From Streptomyces boluensis (GTDB lineage Bacteria > Actinomycetota > Actinomycetes > Streptomycetales > Streptomycetaceae), in contig NZ_JAAAHS010000003.1 in the NCBI RefSeq assembly GCF_009908195.1, positions 1 to 64,000 on the forward strand: a stretch of DNA of 64,000 nucleotides. Reading direction: 5' to 3'. The translations under genes and the position numbers were made by a program. Within the stretch, counting starts at the first letter, position 1. The number at the start of each line of letters is the position of its first letter. Below are positions 25,905-34,045 of this stretch, in pieces. Under the pieces are notes generated by a model that was not told where the DNA came from, did no database searches, and saw only the letters and a program-made list of their open reading frames with translations.

Positions 25905-26546
25905 TCAGGGGAGGAGTCCGAGCTCCTGGGCGCGGCTGGCCGCCTGAGCACGGTTGCGCACGCCGAGCTTGCGGTAGACCGCGCTCGTGTGCTGTTTGAC
26001 GGTGTGCCGGGAGAGGTTCAACGTCGCCGCGACCTCGGGGTTGCTCAGCCCCGAAGCCACGTGCTGCAGGATGTCCAGCTCGCGCGGGGACAGTTGAACA
26101 GCCGGCGGCCCCGCGTCCTTCGGGAAGACCCGGCCGCCCTCGGCGACTCGCCGCAGTACGGCGGCGATGGCCGCTCGCGGCATGTGCTTCGAGAGTGAGG
26201 CGTCCGCCCCGTGGTGGAGGGCCTGAGCCGCGGACAGGCGCCCCTCGCCCGACATCAGCACGACTCGTACGTGGGACATGTGCTTCTTGAAGGTCGTACA
26301 CAGTTCGAGTCCCGAGCGGCCACCGAGTGAGGTGCTCACGAGGACCAGCTGTGGACGATGGCGTCGAGCCACCTGCCAAGCCACTTCCATCGACGGTGCC
26401 ACGAGGCACGACGCCACCCATGGCTCGTCCGACAGGATCGATCGCAACCCGGCCTGAACCAGCTCGTTCTCGTCCACGCAGAGGACTCGCTGCATCCGGC
26501 ATCGGTCCTCGGACGCCGGCCGCACAGCCATGAGAACTTCGCCCAT
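25905..26546 (-). CDS. LuxR/NarL-type response-regulator-like protein without a phosphoacceptor
   Basis: A 213-residue protein with a receiver-like N-terminus and a LuxR helix-turn-helix C-terminus (LSPRELDILQHVASGLSNPE, then the recognition helix in RHTVKQHTSAVYRKL). The acidic pair CVDENE is kept, but the expected phospho-Asp segment reads LVLVSTSLGG, with Ser where Asp should be. No sensor kinase lies nearby. AGGAGG lies 4 nt before the ATG. It lies directly upstream of the two amine oxidase genes, inside the regulon, making it the best positional candidate for the box-binding activator (inference). Confidence 0.85.
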   Translation of the reverse strand: MGEVLMAVRPASEDRCRMQRVLCVDENELVQAGLRSILSDEPWVASCLVAPSMEVAWQVARRHRPQLVLVSTSLGGRSGLELCTTFKKHMSHVRVVLMSGEGRLSAAQALHHGADASLSKHMPRAAIAAVLRRVAEGGRVFPKDAGPPAVQLSPRELDILQHVASGLSNPEVAATLNLSRHTVKQHTSAVYRKLGVRNRAQAASRAQELGLLP

Positions 26547-26686
26547 CGTTCCTCCTAGGAGACGGCTCCGTTTCACAAGCGCTTATGCCTCTGAGAGTGC
26601 TGGTCGGCCGCCGCCCGGGGTACCCGGAGAACTACCTGCCGGGTACCTGCTTTTGTGAGCGGGGTCACGCGTGGGCGAAGACAGAA

Positions 26687-26720
26687 GACGCGGTGCGGCC
26701 ATGTCTGGCCGCACCGCGTC
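26687..26720 (-). terminator. Terminator downstream of IRED-B
   Basis: Perfect 15-bp arms (GACGCGGTGCGGCCA) with a 4-nt loop, followed on the minus strand by a pyrimidine-rich TTCTGTCTTC stretch. Confidence 0.85.
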
Positions 26721-26776
26721 GCGCCGTTCCGAGCGGGCTGAACTACAGGTGTTGGTGGTCTGCGCGGGGCCGCCCG

Positions 26777-27673
26777 TCAGATGCCCTCCGTGGACACGAT
26801 CTTGGTCTGGGCGTAGAAGCCGAGGCTGCCGAGTCCGGCGGCCTCGGCAGCCGTCAGGTTCTCGACCGCAGCCTCGAGGAGCCTGCTCCGGTGGCCGGCG
26901 GCCTGGATGGAGGCAAGCGCGGTGCGGGCGCCCTCGGCGTAGACCTCCAGAGTGGCCTGGTCGGTGTCGTGGTTGCCGGAGTCGATCGCCGCCGCGGCTT
27001 CCTCCGTGGTCTGGCGGAGGGTGTCGAGGGCGGAGATGGACACCATGCGCAGTGCCTCGGCGGACACGCCCTGACTCCGGGCGTAGGTCGCGGCTTCCAC
27101 GTAGGCGCTCAGCGCGGAGACGTAGAACGAGGCGACGATGGCGGCGTCGAGCACGTTCGCACCCCCGACCCGGTCGGACACATGGCAGGACGCGTCGCCC
27201 AGTGCCATGAGCGCCGGCCTGTTGGCCTCCCAGACACTCGGCGAGCCGGAGAAGAGGATGAACCCGTCGGGTGTGCCGATCTGTTGGGGGTAACACAGGA
27301 CGGCGCCGTCCAGGTAGTTGGCGCCTCGTGCGTTCACCCAGTGTTCCGCCTTCGCAGCCCCCTCCGGTGAGCCGCTGCCGACGTTGACCAGGGTGACTCC
27401 CCACCAGTCCGTGACCGCGTCGAGCGACGCCAGCATCGCGTCGTACGTCGATGTGCAGGCGACGGCGAGACGTGAGGAGCGCACCGCGTCGTCGATGGAC
27501 CGCAGTGCGGTGATTCCGTCACCGGCGAGGGCTTCCGCGCGCTCGGGAGTCCGGTTCCAGGCGGCGACCGAGAACCCTTTGCTCGCGAAGGCGCGCGCCA
27601 GCGCGGAACCCATCAGGCCGCAGCCGATGACTGCGATGTCGTAGCTCTTGGAACCGGCTTTGTTGTCGGACAA
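26777..27673 (-). CDS. 6PGDH-fold NAD(P) reductase, imine-reductase-like, paralogue B
   Basis: A 298-residue paralogue of the gene at 14874-15788: VIGCGLMGSALARAFA near residue 15, NRTPERAEAL, NVGSGSPEGAAKAEHW and YLDGAVLCYPQ. The helical domain ATYARSQGVSAE matches paralogue A closely. It is placed after the P450 gene and may be read from the P450 promoter. Reduction of an imine made by the amine oxidases, or the reverse, is a plausible role but not shown. Confidence 0.82.
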   Translation of the reverse strand: MSDNKAGSKSYDIAVIGCGLMGSALARAFASKGFSVAAWNRTPERAEALAGDGITALRSIDDAVRSSRLAVACTSTYDAMLASLDAVTDWWGVTLVNVGSGSPEGAAKAEHWVNARGANYLDGAVLCYPQQIGTPDGFILFSGSPSVWEANRPALMALGDASCHVSDRVGGANVLDAAIVASFYVSALSAYVEAATYARSQGVSAEALRMVSISALDTLRQTTEEAAAAIDSGNHDTDQATLEVYAEGARTALASIQAAGHRSRLLEAAVENLTAAEAAGLGSLGFYAQTKIVSTEGI

Positions 27674-27730
27674 GTTCCTGCTCCGTTTCCGCTGTGGGCG
27701 GCGGGACGGGTGATGGCCGCCGGGTTTCTG

Positions 27731-27780
27731 GTGCCGAGCGGTGCCGAGCGGTGCCGAGCGGTGCCGAGCGGTGCCGAGCG
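27731..27780. repeat. 10-bp repeat GTGCCGAGCG, five perfect copies
   Basis: Five head-to-tail copies occupy most of the 113-bp gap between the P450 stop and the IRED-B start. A shortened sixth unit with a base change follows. Confidence 0.9.
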
Positions 27781-27786
27781 GGGCCG

Positions 27787-29040
27787 TCAGGAGGCGCGGG
27801 GGCCGAGCCGGACCGGCAGCGCCTTGAGCTGGTTGATGAAGAAGACCTCCGCGAACGGGGCGTCGCCCACGATCTCCATCTGCGGGTACCGCTCCAGGGT
27901 CAACTCGACCATCAGACGCAGCTCCAGGCGGGCCAGGGCGTTGCCGAGGCAGAAGTGGCGGCCGCCTGCCCCGAACGCGAAGTGCTCGGGGTTGCGCGTG
28001 ACGTCGAAACGGTCCGGATGCTCGTACCGCGTCTCGTCCCGGTTCGCCGCCGGGTACCAGAGGACGACCTTGTCGTTCTCCTTGATCAGCCGGCCGCCGA
28101 GCTCGACGTCACGGGTGGCGGTGCGCCGCATGAGGGAGAACGCGGGGAACATCCGCAGGGCTTCCTCGACCACGCTGGGCACCAGCGTCATGTCGTCGAG
28201 GACTTGTCGACGCTGGTCGGGGTGGTCCATCAGCGCCTTCATCGCGCTGACGTACGTGGCCATGGTGCTGTCGTTGCCGGCCGCGAAGAGGAGCAGGATG
28301 CCCATCACTATGTCGTCGTCGGTCAGCCGCTCGCCGTCGATCTCGGCGTGTACGAGGATGCTGATCAGGTCGTCCGTCGGGTTGGCACGGCGCGGTTCGA
28401 TCAGCGCCATGCACTCCTCCATCAGCATGGGGATGAACTCGTCGGCCCACTGCGCGAGGCCGCCGGGGTTGAGGTCCGGATCGTCCCGGCCGATGTAACG
28501 CCCCATGTACTCGGCCCACTTGGCGTCGTCCTCCTCCGGAATGCCCAGGTACCCGTGGATCACCCGGGAGACGACCGGCTTCGACACGTCGGCCACGAGG
28601 TCACAGGTCTCCCGGCCGTCGAGCCGGTCGAGGACGGTGGTGACGACCTCGCGGATCCACGCCTCCTGGGCGGCGATCCGCGTCTGCGTGAACCCTTCGA
28701 GGAACAGCGCCTTGAGACGGTCGTGCTTGGGCGGGTCCAGGTTGATCATGTCCAGCTTGCCGAGCTCCTGGAGCTCGGGCGGCAGGTCCCCGAAGGTGAT
28801 GTCGACCGCTCCGCCGAGGTGCGACGAGAAGGTCTTCCAGTCCCGGCTGACCTTCTCGAGCTCCTCGGCCCGGGTGAGTGACCAGAAGCCGGGTTCGTCC
28901 GGCATACCGGCGATCCCGGGGGACCAGTGCACGGGGCACTTCGAGCGCAGCTCGTGGAAGCGCGCGTGCGGCGGTCCCTGTTTCCACAGTTCCATGTCGG
29001 CGACGGTCGGGCCGTCGTCAGGACGGTCGGGCGAGGGCAT
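27787..29040 (-). CDS. Cytochrome P450
   Basis: A 417-residue soluble bacterial P450. The I-helix reads FAAGNDST near residue 255, the K-helix EEALR near 290, and the heme loop FGAGGRHFCLG carries the thiolate Cys364. Phrases such as MINLDPPKHDRLK recall CYP125/CYP142-type sterol and terpenoid hydroxylases, but family assignment needs a search. GGAG lies 6 nt before the ATG at 29040; the frame is open 61 codons further with low-complexity sequence. Electrons may come from the ferredoxin/reductase pair at 41330-42716, which shares the same promoter box. Confidence 0.9.
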   Translation of the reverse strand: MPSPDRPDDGPTVADMELWKQGPPHARFHELRSKCPVHWSPGIAGMPDEPGFWSLTRAEELEKVSRDWKTFSSHLGGAVDITFGDLPPELQELGKLDMINLDPPKHDRLKALFLEGFTQTRIAAQEAWIREVVTTVLDRLDGRETCDLVADVSKPVVSRVIHGYLGIPEEDDAKWAEYMGRYIGRDDPDLNPGGLAQWADEFIPMLMEECMALIEPRRANPTDDLISILVHAEIDGERLTDDDIVMGILLLFAAGNDSTMATYVSAMKALMDHPDQRRQVLDDMTLVPSVVEEALRMFPAFSLMRRTATRDVELGGRLIKENDKVVLWYPAANRDETRYEHPDRFDVTRNPEHFAFGAGGRHFCLGNALARLELRLMVELTLERYPQMEIVGDAPFAEVFFINQLKALPVRLGPRAS

Positions 29041-29127
29041 CAGCTTCTCCAAGTGGCCGCTGGGACAACGGAAGCCCTTGAAGTAAGCAGCGGGGAGAGC
29101 GGCCGCGACCGCTTCAGCCGAGAACAC

Positions 29128-29142
29128 AGCCCACTTGGGGGA
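29128..29142 (-). promoter_or_regulatory. Regulon box, P450 promoter
   Basis: Coding strand TCCCCCAAGTGGGCT. A TTACTT/TACTTC element begins 42-43 bp away; this -10 is the least clear of the strong sites. Confidence 0.65.
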
Positions 29143-29215
29143 CGCGCCGCTGCCTGAGCCTGAGCCGGTGCCGAGTGCTCGAGCTCGCCAGGCACAACGG
29201 CGGCTGACCAGCCCG

Positions 29216-29230
29216 TCCCCCAACCGGGCG
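29216..29230 (+). promoter_or_regulatory. Regulon box, acyl-CoA dehydrogenase promoter
   Basis: TCCCCCAACCGGGCG, identical to the MFS box. The -10 at the expected distance (TTTGCT, 29272-29277) is poor. It is divergent from the P450 box in one 271-bp gap. Confidence 0.65.
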
Positions 29231-29311
29231 TGGATCAGGCGCGGTCAGGCCGACCGATCCGCAGGTGCGGGTTTGCTGCCCGCCTGACCACTTCTGCAGA
29301 AGGAATGACCC

Positions 29312-30469
29312 ATGCGCCGCACCGTGTTCGACGAGGACCACGAGACCTTCCGCCAGACCCTTCGTTCTTTCATCAAGGCCGAGGTGCTCCCGGTCCACGA
29401 CGACTGGTACGCGGCCGGCCAAGTGCCGCGCGACTTCTACTACAAGCTCGGTGAGCTGGGCGTCTTCGGTATGAGCGTGCCCGAGGAGTTCGGCGGCGCG
29501 GGCGTGCACACGCACAAGTTCCTGGCCGTGCTCTCTGAGGAGGCCGAGCGCGCAGGCGTCCTGTTCGGCTGCACGGGAGCGCACGTGCTGCTGTCCCTGC
29601 CGTACATCAAGATGCTGGCCACCGACGAGCAGAAGAAGCGCTACCTGCCGAAGTTCGTCTCCGGCGAGGAGATGTGGGCCCTCGCGATGACCGAGCCGGG
29701 CACCGGCTCCGACCTCGCGGGCATGAAGACCACCGCCAAGCTCTCCGAGGACGGCACGCACTACGTCCTCAACGGCGCCAAGACCTTCATCACCGGCGGT
29801 GTGCACGCCGACCGCGTGATTGTCTGCGCCCGCACCTCCGCACCGCGCGAGGACGACCGCCGCTTCGGCCTCTCGCTGTTCGCCGTCGACACCAAGTCCG
29901 AGGGCTACTCGGTGGGCCGCAAGCTGGACAAGCTCGGCCTGAAGACCTCCGACACGGCCGAGTTGGCGTTCGCCGATGTCAAGGTGCCCGCCGAGGACCT
30001 GCTCGGAGAAGAGAACAGGGCCTTCGGCTACCTCGGCCGCAACCTGGCCTCCGAGCGCTGGGGCATCGCCCACAACGCCTACGCGCAGGCCGCGGCGGCG
30101 GTGCGTTTCACGCAGGAGTACGTCGAGCAGCGCACTGTCTTCGGCAAGCGCGTGGCCGACTTCCAGAACACCGGATTCGAGCTGGCCGCCTGCAAGGCCG
30201 AGGTGGACGCCGCCGAGGCTGTCACCGACCGCGCCCTGGAGTCCCTGGACAGGGGCGAGCTGACGGCCGCCGAGGCCGCGAGTGCCAAGCTGTTCTGCAC
30301 CGAGGTGGCGCACCGGGTCATCGACCGCTGTCTGCAACTCCACGGTGGATACGGCTACATCAACGAGTATCCGATCGCCCGCCTGTACGCCGACAACCGC
30401 GTCAACCGCATCTACGGCGGCACATCAGAGGTCATGAAGATGATCATCGCGAAGGACATGGGCGTTTGA
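29312..30469 (+). CDS. Acyl-CoA dehydrogenase (FadE type)
   Basis: A 385-residue FAD enzyme that introduces the alpha,beta double bond in an acyl-CoA. Family signatures AMTEPGTGSDLAG and QLHGGYGYINEYP are present. In the usual YEGT motif the catalytic Glu is replaced (IYGGTSEV). A Glu in the ASERWG segment, residue 248, lies where isovaleryl-CoA dehydrogenase and LCAD carry their base, so a branched or unusual substrate is likely. It is a single gene followed by a strong terminator. Confidence 0.9.
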   Translation: MRRTVFDEDHETFRQTLRSFIKAEVLPVHDDWYAAGQVPRDFYYKLGELGVFGMSVPEEFGGAGVHTHKFLAVLSEEAERAGVLFGCTGAHVLLSLPYIKMLATDEQKKRYLPKFVSGEEMWALAMTEPGTGSDLAGMKTTAKLSEDGTHYVLNGAKTFITGGVHADRVIVCARTSAPREDDRRFGLSLFAVDTKSEGYSVGRKLDKLGLKTSDTAELAFADVKVPAEDLLGEENRAFGYLGRNLASERWGIAHNAYAQAAAAVRFTQEYVEQRTVFGKRVADFQNTGFELAACKAEVDAAEAVTDRALESLDRGELTAAEAASAKLFCTEVAHRVIDRCLQLHGGYGYINEYPIARLYADNRVNRIYGGTSEVMKMIIAKDMGV

Positions 30470-30488
30470 GCCGGCAGCGCCCGAACTG

Positions 30489-30528
30489 CACTGGCCCGGC
30501 GCACCGTTGACGGTGCGCCGGGCCAGTG
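30489..30528. terminator. Strong bidirectional terminator
   Basis: Perfect 18-bp arms around TTGA, between the convergent acyl-CoA dehydrogenase and aldehyde dehydrogenase genes. Confidence 0.88.
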
Positions 30529-30570
30529 GGTCAGTGCTGAGAGGCTTGCGCGCCTTGGTCGGAGCCGCGC

Positions 30571-31944
30571 TCAGCCGGCGACGCGGATCAGCTTCCGGTT
30601 CACGAATTCGTCGACACCGAACCGGCCGAGTTCCCGGCCGAAGCCGGAATGCTTGACCCCGCCGAACGGCAGCCCCGGCTCCTCCGCGCCCACCACGTTG
30701 ACGTAGACCATGCCTGCCTCGACCTGGTCCGCGACGCGCTGTGCTTGTTCCGGGTCGGTGGTGAAGACGTACGAACCGAGGCCGTACGGAGTGTCGTTGG
30801 CGACTGTGATCGCCTCGTCCTCGGACGACACGCGGTAGACGTGGGCGAACGGGCCGAAGAACTCCTCCTTGGCGGCCTCGTTCTCCGGGCTGATGTCGAC
30901 GAGGACGGTCGGCTCGAAGAAGGCGCCGTCCCGCTTGCCGCCGAGCGCGACGGTGGCGCCCTCCGCGACAGCCCGCTTCAGCTGGTCCTCCAGGTGCTCG
31001 GCCGCGGTCGTCGAGGACACCGGACCGAGGAGCGTCTCCTCCGCGGCGGGGTCGCCGGGCTTCGTCTCCGCGAGAGCCGCGGTCAGCTTCTCCAGGAAGG
31101 CGTCGTAGAGGTCGTCGATCACGATGAAACGCTTGGCGCCGCAGCAGATTTGGCCGGCGTTCTCGTGGAACCGTGCGGCAAGGGCGGCCTGCACGGTCGC
31201 GTCGAGGTCGTCCGTGCTCAGCAGGATGAATGGGTCCGAGCCGCCGAGTTCGAGCACGACCTTCTTGAGTTGACGCCCCGCGGCCGCCGCGACCAGGGAC
31301 CCGACCCGCTCCGAGCCGGTCACCGACACGCCCCTCACACGGGGGTCCTCGATGACCTGGTCGACCTGGCTGTACGTGGCGTAGAGGTTCGTGTAGACGC
31401 CTGCGGGGCAGCCCGCGTCGAGGAAGATCTGCTCGATGGCCGCAGCGGACTGAGGGCACTGGGCCGCGTGCTTGAGCAGAATCGTGTTCCCGATCAGCAG
31501 GTTGGGCGCCGCGAACCGCGCGACCTGGTAGTACGGGTAGTTCCACGGCATGATCCCCAGGAGGGTCCCGAGGGGCGCGCGGCGCACCACCGCCGTGCCT
31601 TCGCCCCAGACCAGATCGACCGGCTCGTCCGCGAGCAGGGTCTCGGCGTTCTCCGCGTAGTACTGGTAGATCGCCGCGCAGAAGTCCACTTCGCCGAGTC
31701 CTTGGGTGACCGGCTTGCCCATCTCGCGGCTGATGATCCGGGCGAGTTCCTGGCGACGCTCGGTATAGAGCTCAGCGACCCGGCTCAGGAGCGCGGCGCG
31801 GTCCGTGACGGAGGAGGCTCGACCCCACTCATGTTGCGCGTCGGCGGCACGATCGAGCGTCTCCCGCAGTGCGGAGTCCGACAGGGACGCATGCTCTTCG
31901 AGGGTTTGCCCCGTGCTGGGATCGACGACGGCGTACGTACTCAC
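30571..31944 (-). CDS. Aldehyde dehydrogenase (succinate-semialdehyde-dehydrogenase-like)
   Basis: A 457-residue NAD(P) aldehyde dehydrogenase that oxidises an aldehyde to an acid. It has MPWNYPYYQ, the catalytic Glu in LELGGSDPF and the nucleophile Cys267 in AGQICCGAKR. The overall look is that of the GabD/SSADH-like branch. GGAGG lies 5 nt before the GTG at 31944. It could take aldehydes produced by the amine oxidases or by the alcohol dehydrogenase at 11862-12986, which share its promoter box. Confidence 0.9.
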   Translation of the reverse strand: MSTYAVVDPSTGQTLEEHASLSDSALRETLDRAADAQHEWGRASSVTDRAALLSRVAELYTERRQELARIISREMGKPVTQGLGEVDFCAAIYQYYAENAETLLADEPVDLVWGEGTAVVRRAPLGTLLGIMPWNYPYYQVARFAAPNLLIGNTILLKHAAQCPQSAAAIEQIFLDAGCPAGVYTNLYATYSQVDQVIEDPRVRGVSVTGSERVGSLVAAAAGRQLKKVVLELGGSDPFILLSTDDLDATVQAALAARFHENAGQICCGAKRFIVIDDLYDAFLEKLTAALAETKPGDPAAEETLLGPVSSTTAAEHLEDQLKRAVAEGATVALGGKRDGAFFEPTVLVDISPENEAAKEEFFGPFAHVYRVSSEDEAITVANDTPYGLGSYVFTTDPEQAQRVADQVEAGMVYVNVVGAEEPGLPFGGVKHSGFGRELGRFGVDEFVNRKLIRVAG

Positions 31945-32034
31945 GGCAGCCTCCACGGCATGACGGATGACAGGACACGGCCTTGAGGACCCTGCCGCCC
32001 AGGGTGGGAAAGGCCGGTCGTGGCGACGGAAACG

Positions 32035-32049
32035 CCCCCACCCGGGGGA
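32035..32049 (-). promoter_or_regulatory. Regulon box, aldehyde dehydrogenase promoter
   Basis: Coding strand TCCCCCGGGTGGGGG; CAGGGT -10 (31994-31989) begins 41 bp away. Confidence 0.55.
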
Positions 32050-32097
32050 GGGGCCGGGTGAACCCGGCTGTCCTGCTTCGGCGTTCCCCCTCCGGCA

Positions 32098-32112
32098 TCA
32101 CCCAACCGGGCA
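32098..32112 (+). promoter_or_regulatory. Regulon box, large acyl-CoA dehydrogenase promoter
   Basis: TCACCCAACCGGGCA; CATGCT -10 (32153-32158) begins 41 bp away; 6 nt then lead to the ATG at 32165, so leaderless mRNA is predicted. Confidence 0.68.
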
Positions 32113-32164
32113 CGTCCTTCGCACCTGCGAGGTCTCCGGCACCGCACGCCTGCATGCTCCCGCC

Positions 32165-33967
32165 ATGACCATGGACTCCCTGCTGCTCTCGCGCCGCGAT
32201 CTCGACTTCCTGCTCCACGACTGGTTGGGCGTCTCCGCTCTGACACGCCGCCCTCGATACGCCGACCACGACCGGGACACGTTCGACGCGGTCCTCGACC
32301 TCAGCGAGGCCATCGCGACCCGGCACTTCGCCACGCACAACAAGAAGAACGACGCCGAGGAGCCTCACTTCGACGGCGAGCGGGTGCACGTCATTCCCGA
32401 GGTCAAGGATGCCCTGCGGGTCTTCGCCGAGTCCGGCCTGACCGGCGCCGCCATGGGCTGTGAGATCGGCGGCCAGCAGCTGCCCCACGTGGTGGCCAAC
32501 GCCTGCATCGCCTTCTTCCAGGCCGCCAACATCGGCACCACCGCGTACCCGCTGCTCACCATCGGCAACGCCAACCTGCTTCAGGCGCACGGCAGTAAGG
32601 AGCAGATCGACACCTTTGCGCGACCCATGGTCGAGGGCCGCTTCTTCGGGACGATGTGCCTCTCCGAGCCCCAGGCGGGATCGTCGTTGGCCGACATCAC
32701 GACCCGGGCGCAGCCGCAGGGTGACGGTTCCTACCGCCTCACCGGCACCAAGATGTGGATCTCCGGCGGCGATCACGAACTGAGCGAGAACATCGTCCAT
32801 CTCGTGCTGGCCAAGATTCCCGGTGGTCCGCCGGGCGTCAGGGGCATCTCGCTGTTCATCGTGCCCAAGTACCTGGTCGAGCCGGACGGCACTCCGGGCG
32901 CGCGCAACGACGTCGTACTGGCCGGCCTCAACCACAAGATGGGCTACCGCGGCACCACCAACACGCTGCTCAACTTCGGCGAGGGCAAGTACACCCCGGG
33001 CGGCGCCCCGGGTTCGGTCGGCTACCTGGTGGGCGAGGCCCACCAGGGACTCACGTACATGTTCCACATGATGAACGAGGCCCGCATCGGTGTCGGCCAG
33101 GGTGCCACGGCACTCGGCTACACCGGTTATCTGCACGCCCTCGACTACGCCCGCAACCGCCCCCAGGGGCGACCGCTGAGCGGTAAGGACGCGAACGCGC
33201 CGCAGGTCCCCATCATCGAACATGCCGACGTACGGCGGATGTTGCTGGCGCAGAAGAGTTATGTCGAGGGCGCACTCGCCCTCATCCTGTACTGCAGCCG
33301 CCTGCTCGACGAGGAGAACACCGCCGAGCACGAGCCCGAACGTGCCCGCGCCCGTCTCCTCCTGGACGTCCTGACGCCCATCGCCAAGAGCTGGCCGTCG
33401 CAGTGGTGTCTGGCCGCCAACGACCTCGCCATCCAGGTGCACGGGGGCTATGGCTACACCCAGGAGTACAACGTCGAGCAGTTCTACCGGGACAACCGCC
33501 TCAACCCCATCCACGAGGGCACACACGGCATCCAGGGCCTCGACCTGCTCGGCCGCAAGGTCGTCATGAACGGCGGCGCGGGGCTGAGGGCGCTCCTCGG
33601 GACCCTCGCGACAACCTGCGCTCGGGCCACGGAGGCCGGCGCCGAAGCCGCCGAGCTGGCCACTCGCCTGGAACAGGCCGCGACCCGCGTCGAGCGGACC
33701 ACCGCCAAGCTCTGGTCGACCGGAGACCCCGCCACCGCGCTGGCCAACGCTTCTGTCTATCTGGAAGCCGTCGGTCACGTGGTGCTTGCCTGGATCTGGC
33801 TTGAGCAGTTCCTCGCGCTGGGGAATGCGACGGACGACTTCCATGAGGGCAAGCGGCAGGCGGCCCGGTACTTCTTCCGCGTGGAACTCCCGCGCACCGG
33901 GCCGCAGTTCGACCTGCTCGACAGCCTCGACTCGACCACGGCCGACTGCCGGCCCGAGTGGTTCTGA
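32165..33967 (+). CDS. Large acyl-CoA dehydrogenase with C-terminal extension (DmdC/FadE5 type)
   Basis: A 600-residue acyl-CoA dehydrogenase. Signatures are CLSEPQAGSSLAD, QVHGGYGYTQEY and IHEGTHGIQGLDLLGRK, where Glu451 is the probable base. About 150 residues follow the core fold, the extra domain of the DmdC/FadE5 branch, whose members handle 3-methylmercaptopropionyl-CoA or a broad acyl-CoA range. No ribosome site precedes the ATG. A terminator follows. Confidence 0.9.
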   Translation: MTMDSLLLSRRDLDFLLHDWLGVSALTRRPRYADHDRDTFDAVLDLSEAIATRHFATHNKKNDAEEPHFDGERVHVIPEVKDALRVFAESGLTGAAMGCEIGGQQLPHVVANACIAFFQAANIGTTAYPLLTIGNANLLQAHGSKEQIDTFARPMVEGRFFGTMCLSEPQAGSSLADITTRAQPQGDGSYRLTGTKMWISGGDHELSENIVHLVLAKIPGGPPGVRGISLFIVPKYLVEPDGTPGARNDVVLAGLNHKMGYRGTTNTLLNFGEGKYTPGGAPGSVGYLVGEAHQGLTYMFHMMNEARIGVGQGATALGYTGYLHALDYARNRPQGRPLSGKDANAPQVPIIEHADVRRMLLAQKSYVEGALALILYCSRLLDEENTAEHEPERARARLLLDVLTPIAKSWPSQWCLAANDLAIQVHGGYGYTQEYNVEQFYRDNRLNPIHEGTHGIQGLDLLGRKVVMNGGAGLRALLGTLATTCARATEAGAEAAELATRLEQAATRVERTTAKLWSTGDPATALANASVYLEAVGHVVLAWIWLEQFLALGNATDDFHEGKRQAARYFFRVELPRTGPQFDLLDSLDSTTADCRPEWF

Positions 33968-33977
33968 TCCACGGAAC

Positions 33978-34019
33978 AACGCCCTCGGCCGACATGGACG
34001 CGTGTCGGCCGAGGGCGTT
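33978..34019. terminator. Strong bidirectional terminator
   Basis: Perfect 17-bp arms with an 8-nt loop, between two convergent acyl-CoA dehydrogenase genes. Confidence 0.88.
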
Positions 34020-34045
34020 CGGCGGTGAGACGTGGCGCGTGCTGG

